From NCBI GenBank assembly GCA_002394365.1, contig DGTQ01000010.1, positions 1-59,119 of the forward strand: a DNA stretch of 59,119 bases, read 5' to 3'. Source of the stretch: Prevotellaceae bacterium UBA4332 (GTDB lineage: Bacteria > Bacteroidota > Bacteroidia > Bacteroidales > Bacteroidaceae). The notes under the pieces are model-generated. The model had not been told where the DNA came from. It saw only the letters and a list, made by a program, of their open reading frames with translations, and made no database searches. Position numbers and translations under genes: made by a program. Of this stretch, positions 7,775-16,056 are shown in pieces (the first letter of the stretch is position 1; the number at the start of each line of letters is the position of its first letter).

Positions 7775-8542
7775 TCAAGAAAAATCACCACGAATACTCT
7801 TTGCCATAGTCTTATAGACCTCTTTCATAAGCTCATCATCAAGTAGAGAAAGTTGCATTTGCATAACACCTACATCATTTCTTACCATAGGACCTGTCTG
7901 GGCATCATGAGGAGACATAGTGGTTGCCTTGCGAGCCGTTTCAAGAATAAGTGGAGCAAAGAGCTGAAAGTCCAAGCCCTCAGAAATGGCTATACGTTCT
8001 GCAAGACGATAGCAATGATTTGAAAAATTAGAGGCAAAGACAGCAGCAAGATGCATTTTTTTCCTTGAAGTTGAATTAAGTTCATAAATCTTATCGGAAA
8101 CGCTCTTGGCAAGCTGTGTAGCACACTCCTTTGACTTTGTATCGGTAGCTTCTATGAAAAAAGGTATCTCTTTGAAATCAAGAGTCCTGCCCCTGGTAAA
8201 CGATTGCATGGGATAGAGCACAGCAGCATGCTTAACGCTTTGGGAGAGCACGTCAAGTTCTACACTACCAGCTGTATGCATAAATACCGCCTCTTCCCTA
8301 CCCTTTGCAAGATTGCTGATTACGGCAGGGATAGCGTCATCCTTGATGGAGATGATATAGGCATCGGCATCTCTGCTGACAAGGCTAAGATTATCTGTAG
8401 CAGAACACTCAAGGGTATCAGCGAGAAGCTGAGCATGAGAGAGTGTTTTACTACACACTTGAAGAACTGTGTGACCAGACTGCTTGAGAGCACAGGAAAG
8501 GTGGGTTGCAAGATTTCCTGAGCCAATAAAAACCAATTTCAT
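7775..8542 (-). CDS. Rossmann/DUF2520 dehydrogenase, PanG-like
   Basis: 255 aa. The N-terminal Rossmann fold has the nucleotide motif GSGNLATHL (residues 7-15). The C-terminal helical DUF2520 domain resembles those of 6-phosphogluconate dehydrogenase and ketopantoate reductase. Family knowledge: some DUF2520 proteins (PanG) are ketopantoate reductases that replace PanE. It is divergent from panB (103 bp apart), and no panE or ilvC is seen in the window, so I infer it supplies the reductase step. In other Bacteroidota, DUF2520 genes lie beside unrelated genes, so this is context, not proof. A -7-like TACCTTCG (8547-8554) ends 4 nt before the ATG. Confidence 0.8.
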   Translation of the reverse strand: MKLVFIGSGNLATHLSCALKQSGHTVLQVCSKTLSHAQLLADTLECSATDNLSLVSRDADAYIISIKDDAIPAVISNLAKGREEAVFMHTAGSVELDVLSQSVKHAAVLYPMQSFTRGRTLDFKEIPFFIEATDTKSKECATQLAKSVSDKIYELNSTSRKKMHLAAVFASNFSNHCYRLAERIAISEGLDFQLFAPLILETARKATTMSPHDAQTGPMVRNDVGVMQMQLSLLDDELMKEVYKTMAKSIRGDFS

Positions 8543-8596
8543 AGTGCGAAGGTACTAAAAAAAGTGCAAATATTCTTTATTCTTCTATTTTTTTAG

Positions 8597-8604
8597 TAAT
8601 TTTG
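8597..8604 (+). promoter_or_regulatory. pan-coa operon promoter (-7 box)
   Basis: TAATTTTG, 42 bp upstream of the panB ATG. No clear -33 TTTG is seen at 19-21 bp. Confidence 0.55.
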
Positions 8605-8645
8605 CACCGCCATTACATTAATTATATGGTGTTAGGACATAGAAA

Positions 8646-9470
8646 ATGAAAAAAACAATCAACGATTTTATCTCTCGTAAAGGTCAGACGCCCATTAGTA
8701 TGCTGACAGCATACGACTACCACACTGCTGTGACCATGGACGAAGCTGGTATCGACATGATTCTGGTAGGTGATTCGTTGGGCAACGTAATGCTGGGTTA
8801 CGAGAACACTCTGGCTGTAACAGTAGAGGACATGATACACCACGGCAAAGCTGTTTGCAGAGGTGCAAAAAACTCCTTCGTCGTTATTGACATGCCCTTT
8901 ATGTCTTACCAACCATCAGTGAGAGACGCTGTGGCTAATGCCGGACGTATCATGAAAGAGACAAACTGCCAGGCTGTAAAGATAGAGGGTGGCATAGAGT
9001 ATGCCGACCGCATAAAGGCTATCGTACAAGCAGGAATACCAGTGGTAGGTCACATAGGACTGACTCCACAATCTGTAAACGCACTTGGTGGCTACAAGGT
9101 GCAGGGCAAGAGTCTTGAAGCTGCACAAAAAATACTGAACAATGCCAAAGCACTGGTAGAAGCCGGTGTCTTTGCCATAACACTGGAATGTGTGCCAGAA
9201 CAGTTGGCTAAACTCGTAACTGAACAGGTAAGCGTTCCCACAATAGGTATAGGAGCTGGAAAATACTGCGACGGGCAGGTGTTGGTTTATCAAGACATGT
9301 TAGGGTATGCCGACGATTTCACTCCTAAGTTTGCGAAGAAATACGCAGACCTGCACAGCATAATGCTCGAGGCTTTCAAACAGTATAAGGAGGATTGCGA
9401 ACAACGCACATTCCCTGCTGAGGAACAGTCATTCAGCATGAACGACGATGTGCTGAGCAAATTGTATTAG
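8646..9470 (+). CDS. panB: 3-methyl-2-oxobutanoate hydroxymethyltransferase
   Basis: First committed step of pantothenate synthesis: adds a hydroxymethyl group from methylene-THF to ketoisovalerate. 274 aa, normal length. Conserved blocks: MLTAYDYHTA, VGDSLGNVMLGY (metal-binding Asp), VIDMPFMSY, KIEGG, GHIGLTPQS, LECVP and IGIGAGKYCDGQ. First gene of a five-gene run (panB-panC-panD-coaBC-coaX), 36 bp before panC. Confidence 0.97.
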   Translation: MKKTINDFISRKGQTPISMLTAYDYHTAVTMDEAGIDMILVGDSLGNVMLGYENTLAVTVEDMIHHGKAVCRGAKNSFVVIDMPFMSYQPSVRDAVANAGRIMKETNCQAVKIEGGIEYADRIKAIVQAGIPVVGHIGLTPQSVNALGGYKVQGKSLEAAQKILNNAKALVEAGVFAITLECVPEQLAKLVTEQVSVPTIGIGAGKYCDGQVLVYQDMLGYADDFTPKFAKKYADLHSIMLEAFKQYKEDCEQRTFPAEEQSFSMNDDVLSKLY

Positions 9471-9506
9471 AAAGATTAAAAACTAAAGATTAAAGCATAA
9501 AAGAAA

Positions 9507-10352
9507 ATGCAAGTAGTAAAGACAATCAGCGAAGTTAGAGAGATTGTAAAAGATTGGAGAAAACAGGGATACTCCGTAGGACTGGTGCCTACTATGGGAT
9601 ACCTGCACGAAGGTCATCAGAGCCTTATCAGTAAGTCTGCAAGTCAGAACGACAAGACGGTTGTATCTGTATTCGTAAATCCAATACAGTTTGCACCTAC
9701 AGAAGACCTTGCCACCTACCCTCGCGACTTGGAGCGTGACATGCAAAAGGTAGAAGAAGCTGGTGGAGACCTCATCTTCAATCCAGAGCCAAGCGAGATG
9801 TACCCAGACCATTTCACCTCCTTCATTGACACCACTGAGACTACTGAATTGTTGTGTGCTGTAACGCGTCCTACCCACTTCCGTGGGGTATGCACCGTGG
9901 TAGGCAAACTCTTTAACATAGTAGCACCAGATCGTGCTTACTTCGGACAGAAGGATGCACAGCAGCTGGCTACCATCAAGCGTTTCGCACGAGACCTTAA
10001 CTTCGACATCGAGATAATATCTTGCCCTATTGTTCGTGAGAATGACGGACTGGCAAAGTCAAGCCGTAATACATACCTCTCACCAGAAGAGCGCAAGGCT
10101 GCACTTATTCTCTCACAGAGTTTAGCTAAGGGTAAGGCTGCAATAGAAGCTGGCGAAAATGACAGTAAGAAGATAATAGATATCATTCGCCAGAACCTTG
10201 AGACTGAGCCATTGGCAAAAGTTGACTATGTAGAGGTAGTAGATTTTGAAAACATTCAGCGCGTAAAGCAGATAAAGGGCGAGACACTTGTTGCCATCGC
10301 TGTATATATTGGCAAGACACGTCTTATAGATAACTTCATCGTATGCAAATAA
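9507..10352 (+). CDS. panC: Pantothenate synthetase
   Basis: ATP-dependent condensation of pantoate with beta-alanine. 281 aa. The nucleotidyltransferase HIGH-type motif is HEGH in PTMGYLHEGHQSLI, and the KMSKS-like loop is LAKSSRNTYLSPEE. FGQKDAQQ and GVCTVV are also conserved. Its last 10 bases overlap the start of panD, which indicates translational coupling. Confidence 0.97.
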   Translation: MQVVKTISEVREIVKDWRKQGYSVGLVPTMGYLHEGHQSLISKSASQNDKTVVSVFVNPIQFAPTEDLATYPRDLERDMQKVEEAGGDLIFNPEPSEMYPDHFTSFIDTTETTELLCAVTRPTHFRGVCTVVGKLFNIVAPDRAYFGQKDAQQLATIKRFARDLNFDIEIISCPIVRENDGLAKSSRNTYLSPEERKAALILSQSLAKGKAAIEAGENDSKKIIDIIRQNLETEPLAKVDYVEVVDFENIQRVKQIKGETLVAIAVYIGKTRLIDNFIVCK

Positions 10353-10726
10353 CACTTCTGAAATCAAAGATACACCGTGCTAAAGTGACTCAAGCCGACA
10401 TAGACTATGTAGGCAGTATCACCATCGACAGCGATTTGCTTAGTGAAAGTGGCATCATGGAATATGAGAAAGTGCAGATAGCTGATGTAAACAATGGCAA
10501 TCGCTTTGAAACATATACCATAGCTGGAGAGGCTGGTTCTGGCATAATATGTCTGAATGGTGCTGCAGCAAAATGCGTGAATGTTGGTGACACCATCATC
10601 ATCATGGCATATGCTGATATGACTCCTGAAGAGGCTGCAACACACAAGCCAACGGTATTATTCGTTAACGAGAAGAATCAGTTGGTTCGCAAGGCTAACT
10701 ACGAGAAACATGGTAAACTATGCTGA
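10343..10726 (+). CDS. panD: Aspartate 1-decarboxylase proenzyme
   Basis: Makes beta-alanine for PanC. A 127-aa pyruvoyl enzyme that cleaves itself at the Gly-Ser bond in YVGSITID (residues 27-34), leaving the pyruvoyl group on the new N-terminus. The TYTIAGEAGSGIICLNGAAA block and the C-terminal PTVLFVNEKN are typical. It starts inside the end of panC and overlaps coaBC by 7 bases, so translation of the three is coupled. No PanZ/PanM maturation factor is seen nearby, as expected outside enterobacteria. Confidence 0.97.
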   Translation: MQITLLKSKIHRAKVTQADIDYVGSITIDSDLLSESGIMEYEKVQIADVNNGNRFETYTIAGEAGSGIICLNGAAAKCVNVGDTIIIMAYADMTPEEAATHKPTVLFVNEKNQLVRKANYEKHGKLC

Positions 10727-11904
10727 AAGGTAAGACCATAGTTTTGGGCGTGACAGGGTCTATTGCTGCATATAAGACAGCAAACCTTGCTTCCATGTTG
10801 GTTAAACAGCATGCCAACGTGCATGTTATCATGACAAAAAACGCATGCAATTTTATCAACCCCATTACCTTTGAGACACTAACACACAACAAGTGTCTTG
10901 TTGATACCTTTGACCGTAATTTTGAATTCAAGGTAGAACATGTCTCACTGGCTCAGGCAGCAGATGTATTCCTTATTGCGCCTGCTTCAGCTAATGTAAT
11001 AGGCAAAATAGCAAACGGTATATGCGACGACATGCTCACTACAACCGTTTGCGCTACAAGAAAGCCTGTACTTATCTCACCCGCAATGAATACTGGTATG
11101 TTTGAGAATCCTATAGTGCAGGATAATCTTAGGAAACTTTCATCTTTCGGTTATCACATAATACAACCTGCCGTGGGCAGACTGGCGTGTGGTGACGTTG
11201 GAACTGGCAAGATGCCAGCTGAAGAAGAATTGTTTGAGCGTATCATGCTTACCATAGCCAAAGACAAAGATTTGCTTGGCAAGAAGATACTCGTCTCTGC
11301 AGGTCCTACGCAGGAGGCTATAGACCCTGTACGCTACATCACAAACCACTCTTCGGGCAAGATGGGCTATGCCATAGCAAAGTCGGCCATTATGAGGGGG
11401 GCTGAGGTAACGCTTGTGTCTGGACCTGTAAACATCAAACCTTTCACTGGCATCGACGTGATAGACGTGGTGAGTGCTGATGATATGTATCAAGCCGTGA
11501 CGAGCAAGGTCAACGAAGCCGACATTATCATAATGTGTAGTGCTGTGGCTGATTATACTCCAGCGGCTTATTCCGACCAAAAAGTAAAGAAACACGACGG
11601 GGATATCTCTATACCTCTAAAGCGCACCAAAGATATACTAAAACGACTTGGCGAACAGAAACGTGAAGGACAGATATTAGTGGGATTCTCTATGGAGACC
11701 GAAAATCTTATAGAAAATTCTCGCGAAAAGCTTATAAAGAAGAATGCTGATGTCATTTGTGCAAACTCCATCGCAACTGGCAAAACTGGCTTTGCTGTGG
11801 ACACGAACAAGGTTACGATGATATTCCGCAACCACACAAAGGAACTTCCTTTATGCTCAAAAGATGAAACGGCTGACATGATTCTGGATGAGATAGTAAA
11901 ATGA
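10720..11904 (+). CDS. coaBC: Bifunctional phosphopantothenoylcysteine decarboxylase/synthase
   Basis: Two steps of CoA synthesis in one 394-aa protein. The N-terminal CoaC flavoprotein half has TGSIAAYK, the active-site His in VEHVSLA, PAMNTGM and the cysteine of GRLACGDVGTGKM. The C-terminal CoaB half starts near residue 185 with SAGPTQEAIDPVRYITNHSS and uses CTP in the family. It overlaps panD (7 nt) and coaX (ATGA, 4 nt). Confidence 0.97.
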   Translation: MLKGKTIVLGVTGSIAAYKTANLASMLVKQHANVHVIMTKNACNFINPITFETLTHNKCLVDTFDRNFEFKVEHVSLAQAADVFLIAPASANVIGKIANGICDDMLTTTVCATRKPVLISPAMNTGMFENPIVQDNLRKLSSFGYHIIQPAVGRLACGDVGTGKMPAEEELFERIMLTIAKDKDLLGKKILVSAGPTQEAIDPVRYITNHSSGKMGYAIAKSAIMRGAEVTLVSGPVNIKPFTGIDVIDVVSADDMYQAVTSKVNEADIIIMCSAVADYTPAAYSDQKVKKHDGDISIPLKRTKDILKRLGEQKREGQILVGFSMETENLIENSREKLIKKNADVICANSIATGKTGFAVDTNKVTMIFRNHTKELPLCSKDETADMILDEIVK

Positions 11905-12692
11905 AACTTCTTATTGACATAGGCAATTCTACCATCGTTGTTGCCACCGTAAAGGCTAATGACGAGATAGATAAAACATGGCGCTTCAAGACACTGAAAG
12001 AGGAAACAGTGAAGTTTTTTCGCCATGAGTTGTGGGCTGGTTTCAAGAAACATTCCATGCTCGTAACTGATATTGACAGCGTCGTTATAAGTTCGGTAGT
12101 ACCTGAGGTGAATGATGACGTTGCGCAGGCTATTTCTGACCTGACTGGTATTACTCCACATTTCTTTGGCATAAGTGATGCTCTGCGTGCTATCAATGTT
12201 AATGTGGAGTCGCCTACTCAGTTGGGAAAAGACCGTATAGCCGATGCTATTGGTGCGCTTGAACTTTATGGTGCTCCAGCCATCGTCTTCGACTTCGGAA
12301 CCGCAACTACTGTTGGTGTCATAGATGAAAACAAAACTTTCATCGGCGGCATGATTATTCCTGGTGTCAAGACATCTTTGAATGCTCTCAGCGCAAGGGC
12401 CTCTCAGCTCTCTGTTATTGATCTCGAAAAACCTCGCAACATTATTGGCAAGAATACTATAGAATGTATGCAGTCAGGCATCCTCTATGGTACTGCTGCT
12501 ATGATTGACGGAATAGTGGATAGATTGTTGCCCCTGATAAAATCTGACAACGTAAAACTCATTGCCACAGGTGGCATGGTGAGATTCATAGCGCCCTATT
12601 GCCAACACGAATTTATCGTTGAGGAATTCTTGCAGTTCAAGGGCATATTACATGCTACAAAGCACAAGACATTTGCTTTGCACGTAGTGTAA
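11901..12692 (+). CDS. coaX: Type III pantothenate kinase
   Basis: Phosphorylates pantothenate, the entry step from vitamin to CoA. In the family, type III enzymes are not feedback-inhibited by CoA and need a monovalent cation. 263 aa with the ASKHA-fold motifs IDIGNST (residues 5-11), FDFGTATTVG, GGMIIPGVKTSL and ATGGMV. The ATG overlaps the coaBC stop as ATGA. With panB, panC, panD and coaBC it forms a contiguous route from ketoisovalerate to 4'-phosphopantetheine, lacking only the reductase. coaD and coaE are not in the window. Confidence 0.95.
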   Translation: MKLLIDIGNSTIVVATVKANDEIDKTWRFKTLKEETVKFFRHELWAGFKKHSMLVTDIDSVVISSVVPEVNDDVAQAISDLTGITPHFFGISDALRAINVNVESPTQLGKDRIADAIGALELYGAPAIVFDFGTATTVGVIDENKTFIGGMIIPGVKTSLNALSARASQLSVIDLEKPRNIIGKNTIECMQSGILYGTAAMIDGIVDRLLPLIKSDNVKLIATGGMVRFIAPYCQHEFIVEEFLQFKGILHATKHKTFALHVV

Positions 12693-12720
12693 AAGCTAAC
12701 GAAAAAAAAGCATAAGCATC

Positions 12721-13539
12721 ATGAAGATAATAGCAGATAGCGGTAGTACAAAGACCACATGGTTACTGACTGACGAGAGTGGAAAATCCAAAATTATCAC
12801 CACACAGGGTATAAACCCATTTCACCAGACGATGGAAGATGTGAGGGATATTATCTACCATGAACTTGTGAGTACAGACGGTTTTCCTGCAACTAACCTC
12901 ATTCAGGAAATAAACTTTTATGGTGCTGGTTGCACAAAGGAGATTGCTCCACGATTTGTTACTTTGTTGCATGACTTTTTCCAATACGCAAAAATTGAAG
13001 TTGGTAGTGATATGCTTGGTGCTGCCAAGGCCCTTTTTGGTTCAGAAGAGGGCATAGCCTGCATACTCGGTACTGGTGCCAATTCCTGCTACTACGACGG
13101 CGAGAAAATTGTTGCGAATGTTTCTCCTATGGGCTATATTCTTGGAGATGAAGGCAGTGGCGCCGTTATTGGCAGAACCTTTATAAATCTTGTTTACAAA
13201 GGAGACCACACTGAAGACAAAGAACTTTTTGAGAAAGAATTTAAGCTTACCCAGACAAGCATAGTAGAGAGTGTCTATCGCAAACCTATGCCAAATCGTT
13301 TTCTTGCTTCTTTCGCTCCATACGTTAAGAGCATTAGCAACACACCATGGGTAAGAGATATGTTGATAGAGTGTTTCCAGTTGTTCTTCCGTCGTAATGT
13401 AAAGCATTATGGTCGTCCCGACCTGCCTTGTTCATTTGTTGGCAGTATAGCATATGCTTTTGAAGAAGAACTTCGTGAGGCAGCAAAAAGAGAGGGCTTC
13501 CATGTTGAAAAAATCATGAAAGCCCCAATAACCTTATAA
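12721..13539 (+). CDS. BadF/BadG-family ATPase, N-acetylglucosamine-kinase-like
   Basis: 272 aa, ASKHA fold. The phosphate-1 loop is ADSGSTKTTWLL (residues 5-16). The central ILGTGANSCYYDG and the YILGDEGSGAVIGR block are those of the eukaryote-type N-acetylglucosamine kinase/BadF family in Bacteroidota. The probable role is phosphorylation of an amino sugar, perhaps in cell-wall recycling, but the substrate cannot be read from sequence. It starts 28 bp after coaX and may share that transcript. Confidence 0.8.
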   Translation: MKIIADSGSTKTTWLLTDESGKSKIITTQGINPFHQTMEDVRDIIYHELVSTDGFPATNLIQEINFYGAGCTKEIAPRFVTLLHDFFQYAKIEVGSDMLGAAKALFGSEEGIACILGTGANSCYYDGEKIVANVSPMGYILGDEGSGAVIGRTFINLVYKGDHTEDKELFEKEFKLTQTSIVESVYRKPMPNRFLASFAPYVKSISNTPWVRDMLIECFQLFFRRNVKHYGRPDLPCSFVGSIAYAFEEELREAAKREGFHVEKIMKAPITL

Positions 13540-13548
13540 ATCTTTTTT

Positions 13549-14073
13549 TTATAAACCTTCTGTAGTATATTTCATTGCTTTTGTTGCACCGAGATTGCTG
13601 AGTGACATTCTTGCATAGTAGAACTCCTCATTAGTCTCGTCTGGAGAACCCACGCTCACTACAAACAGCAGTTCGTTGCCATCTCTTTTCTCAAAGTTGA
13701 TGCCAAGCAACACTCCATTCTCCTTAAATTCTTTTGGCAATACAGGAGCAAAGTTTTCTTTTGTAAATGTCTTCTCAAAGAATACAGAGCCATCAGCCCT
13801 CTTTACCATAAGATTTATTGAGTTGTCATAGTATTTCACATCATGATTTGTAACTACTGGCAAACTCTTGTCAGGTTCACGTTTGATGATACAACTGTAG
13901 TCTGCATCGTTAATCCATCTCACTGAACCCGTCTGCTCATCTACAGCCATACTCTCAGGACCGTCCTGCGGCTTTTCTATAACTTTCTCTACGATGATGT
14001 CCTCATTCTTGTCTTTGTTCTTACACGAAACAACAGCCAACAATGCCATCACCAATAAAAGAATATTTCGCAT
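13549..14073 (-). CDS. Putative lipoprotein of unknown function
   Basis: 174 aa from the ATG at 14073 (two codons inside the longest frame). The signal peptide ends in a lipobox LAVVSC followed by KNKDKNED, so a lipid-anchored envelope protein is predicted. The rest has alternating beta-type segments and no recognised domain. It lies 22 bp downstream of the TPR gene on the same strand and converges with the BadF-type kinase (9 bp between stops). Function unknown. Confidence 0.7.
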   Translation of the reverse strand: MRNILLLVMALLAVVSCKNKDKNEDIIVEKVIEKPQDGPESMAVDEQTGSVRWINDADYSCIIKREPDKSLPVVTNHDVKYYDNSINLMVKRADGSVFFEKTFTKENFAPVLPKEFKENGVLLGINFEKRDGNELLFVVSVGSPDETNEEFYYARMSLSNLGATKAMKYTTEGL

Positions 14074-14095
14074 TAACAAAAGATTTTTTCGTTCG

Positions 14096-14788
14096 TTACT
14101 CTGCTACTCTTTCTATATACTTATCTATCTCCTGTGAGGCAGCGCTATTTACATAGTCAGCTTTTACCTTCTTGTATATATCCAGTGCGTCAGACTTCTT
14201 TCCCTGGCTCTCGAGCAGACGTGCTGCCTGAATAAGATATGTTGGAGAGAGAGAATTGTTTACACCATCCTTTGACTTGTCATCAGCCATATCTGCTGCT
14301 TTCTTCAGTGTGCTGATAGCCTTATCAACGTTACCTGTGTTAGCATAAGCATTACCCAGAGCTGCTGTAACAGCTGGACTTATCATTGCATCACCCTTAG
14401 CATCAAACTCCTCCAGGTACTTTACAGCTTCCTGCCATTTACCCTGTTGAGCATAAGACAAACCAGCATAAGCGTTAGCCAGGTTAGCGGCGTCAGTACC
14501 ACCATAATTCTCTGCGATAGCAATGAAACCCTCCATCTGCTTGTCACCATTAAGTGCCTTCTGGAAATCGCCCTGCGCAAAGAGGTCCTGTGCCTTAGCC
14601 AAAGCTGTAGAGGCCTTCTCCTCACGTGGACCTGCAATGAAAGACTTATACACTACTACACCAGCAATAACAACAATTATGGCCAGCACACAAGCTATTA
14701 TCTGCTTACGAAATTTCAGGAAGAAAGCCTCCTGGTTGTTCAAAGACTGCTCTGGAGCAGCATCAATTGTAGGAATTTTATTTGCCAT
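14096..14788 (-). CDS. Membrane-anchored TPR protein
   Basis: 230 aa: a cytoplasmic N-terminal stretch of about 28 residues, one transmembrane helix (about residues 30-52, IIACVLAIIVVIAGVVVY), then tetratricopeptide repeats from about residue 60 to 215 (FAQGDFQKAL, AGLSYAQQGKWQEAV, LGNAYANTGNVDKAI). The layout resembles YfgM/TPR_21 proteins that assist envelope protein folding. No partner can be assigned. A TAACTTTG box (14850-14857, minus) lies about 62 bp upstream. The lipoprotein gene follows it. Confidence 0.75.
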   Translation of the reverse strand: MANKIPTIDAAPEQSLNNQEAFFLKFRKQIIACVLAIIVVIAGVVVYKSFIAGPREEKASTALAKAQDLFAQGDFQKALNGDKQMEGFIAIAENYGGTDAANLANAYAGLSYAQQGKWQEAVKYLEEFDAKGDAMISPAVTAALGNAYANTGNVDKAISTLKKAADMADDKSKDGVNNSLSPTYLIQAARLLESQGKKSDALDIYKKVKADYVNSAASQEIDKYIERVAE

Positions 14789-14849
14789 TATTTCTTTTAT
14801 TATTTAGTTTTCGTTTAATTCTCTGTATGCATTTTCGCAAAACTTCATG

Positions 14850-14857
14850 CAAAGTTA
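14850..14857 (-). promoter_or_regulatory. -7 box upstream of the TPR gene
   Basis: Minus-strand TAACTTTG. No -33 match is seen at the right distance. Confidence 0.5.
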
Positions 14858-14914
14858 CAAAGAAAAGTTGAAAGAATCTCCCTTTTTGCCCGTTTTTTTT
14901 GAAACTTTATGTTT

Positions 14915-15829
14915 TTACTTCGCTAAACAGGGAGATATCACCCAAACGCCCAACTGTGAAGGGTGTTTCTTCATGTATTCTTGCAGGGTGAGTGTCTCGA
15001 GCACTACCTTCTTATGTACCTGTGACGCATTTAGCAAGTGCAGTTTTCCGTCGTTCCCCCACTCTGCTATGCCTATATGCGTGGTATCAAGTCCTTTTTT
15101 CTTAGTGCAGATAGCAAGAATATCTCCATCTTTCACCCATTTCATCTTCTGCTTTGACAATCCCAGATTTTGTCTTGGAATATACATCATAGCTTTTCCG
15201 ACAGACTCTTTTTCATGTTTGCTTATCTCTCTTATTAATTGAGGTTTACCTTTTAACATTGGATAAGAACTTAAATGAGTGGTCATCCAGTTTATGTTTA
15301 TCGTTTGTTTTCTGTATATGGTGTTTCTTGCTATTTTCTTTTTTGTGGCATAATCATCCATCAGTGTGGTTATGAGTCCTTGTTTCCTGTTACTCTCCAC
15401 CCACCACAAAAAGTAGTGATTACGTGAGGCGTAACCTTTCATAACACCATCTTCATAACGTATCTTCTTTAGATTAGCACAGAAATCTACCCATTTTTCT
15501 GACCCCTGTTCTGTAGTCAGGGCAAGGGCAAACACAGTCTCAACAAAGGTTGTACAATCCAATTGTCTGAGATTTACTACAAGTTTTTCTTCTTTGTTTA
15601 CTTCGAGTGTGGCAGCAACATATGGCACACCTATTAGTTTATGTCCATAAAAAAGCATGAGCGACTGAGTATCTCCACTATTTTTTGATGCCAGAATCTT
15701 TTTCTTGCCCTCTTTCAACAGAGTTACCACTTTTATACTGTCCTGCTTAGTATAAGTTACTTGAGCAAGACATGCGTCAACAAACCGTAAAAAGAACAAA
15801 ATAAACAGAGAAAATCCCAATCTTTTCAT
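14915..15829 (-). CDS. DUF1460-family exported hydrolase (amidase-like)
   Basis: 304 aa from the ATG at 15829 (MKRLGFSLFILFFLRF). The longer frame adds 18 residues without a signal. The signal peptide ends near ACLAQ. The body matches DUF1460, an NlpC/P60-like fold seen in Bacteroidota as N-acetylmuramoyl-L-alanine-amidase-like proteins. The likely catalytic Cys is in LRQLDCTTFVETVFAL, and a late DTTHIGIAEW supplies the His. The probable role is peptidoglycan fragment cleavage in the periplasm. It is followed by the TPR gene and is divergent from the initiator tRNA. Confidence 0.75.
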   Translation of the reverse strand: MKRLGFSLFILFFLRFVDACLAQVTYTKQDSIKVVTLLKEGKKKILASKNSGDTQSLMLFYGHKLIGVPYVAATLEVNKEEKLVVNLRQLDCTTFVETVFALALTTEQGSEKWVDFCANLKKIRYEDGVMKGYASRNHYFLWWVESNRKQGLITTLMDDYATKKKIARNTIYRKQTININWMTTHLSSYPMLKGKPQLIREISKHEKESVGKAMMYIPRQNLGLSKQKMKWVKDGDILAICTKKKGLDTTHIGIAEWGNDGKLHLLNASQVHKKVVLETLTLQEYMKKHPSQLGVWVISPCLAK

Positions 15830-15888
15830 ACCAAATAGTCCTTTGAGAACAATTTTATCATTAAATTTATTAGAAAAAGCCACAAAAG

Positions 15889-15920
15889 TTTGGTTGTTTG
15901 AAAAAAACTTTGTACCTTTG
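15889..15920 (+). promoter_or_regulatory. tRNA-fMet promoter
   Basis: TTTG (15889-15892), 20-bp spacer, TACCTTTG (15913-15920). Perfect consensus, 21 bp before the tRNA. Confidence 0.8.
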
Positions 15921-15941
15921 CACCCGATTTCACGAAAACAT

Positions 15942-16014
15942 CGCGGAGTGGAGCAGTTGGTAGCTCGCCAGGCTCATAACCTGGAGGTCGTTCGTTCGAG
16001 TCGAGCCTCCGCAA
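15942..16014 (+). tRNA. Initiator tRNA-Met (CAT)
   Basis: Full cloverleaf. The acceptor CGCGGAG pairs with CTCCGCA, leaving the C1-A72 mismatch that marks initiators. D stem is GAGC/GCTC, anticodon loop CTCATAA (anticodon CAT), T stem GTTCG/CGAGC. CCA is not encoded (CTA follows), so the 3' end must be trimmed and CCA added. The anticodon stem is CCAGG/CCTGG, with A-T instead of G-C in the first of the three usual initiator pairs. Confidence 0.93.
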
Positions 16015-16027
16015 CTATTTCAAAAGT

Positions 16028-16056
16028 GGGAGACCTATGAAGGGTTTCCCTTTTTT
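16028..16056 (+). terminator. tRNA-fMet terminator overlapping the dacB 3' end
   Basis: GGGAGACC (16028-16035) pairs with GGTTTCCC (one G-T pair) and is followed by six Ts. It lies inside the last codons of convergent dacB. Confidence 0.75.

Noticed and set aside
15826..16014. Minus-strand 62-aa frame starting MRRLDSNERPPGYEPGEL
   Set aside because: It is the antisense of the initiator tRNA, a well-known false gene.
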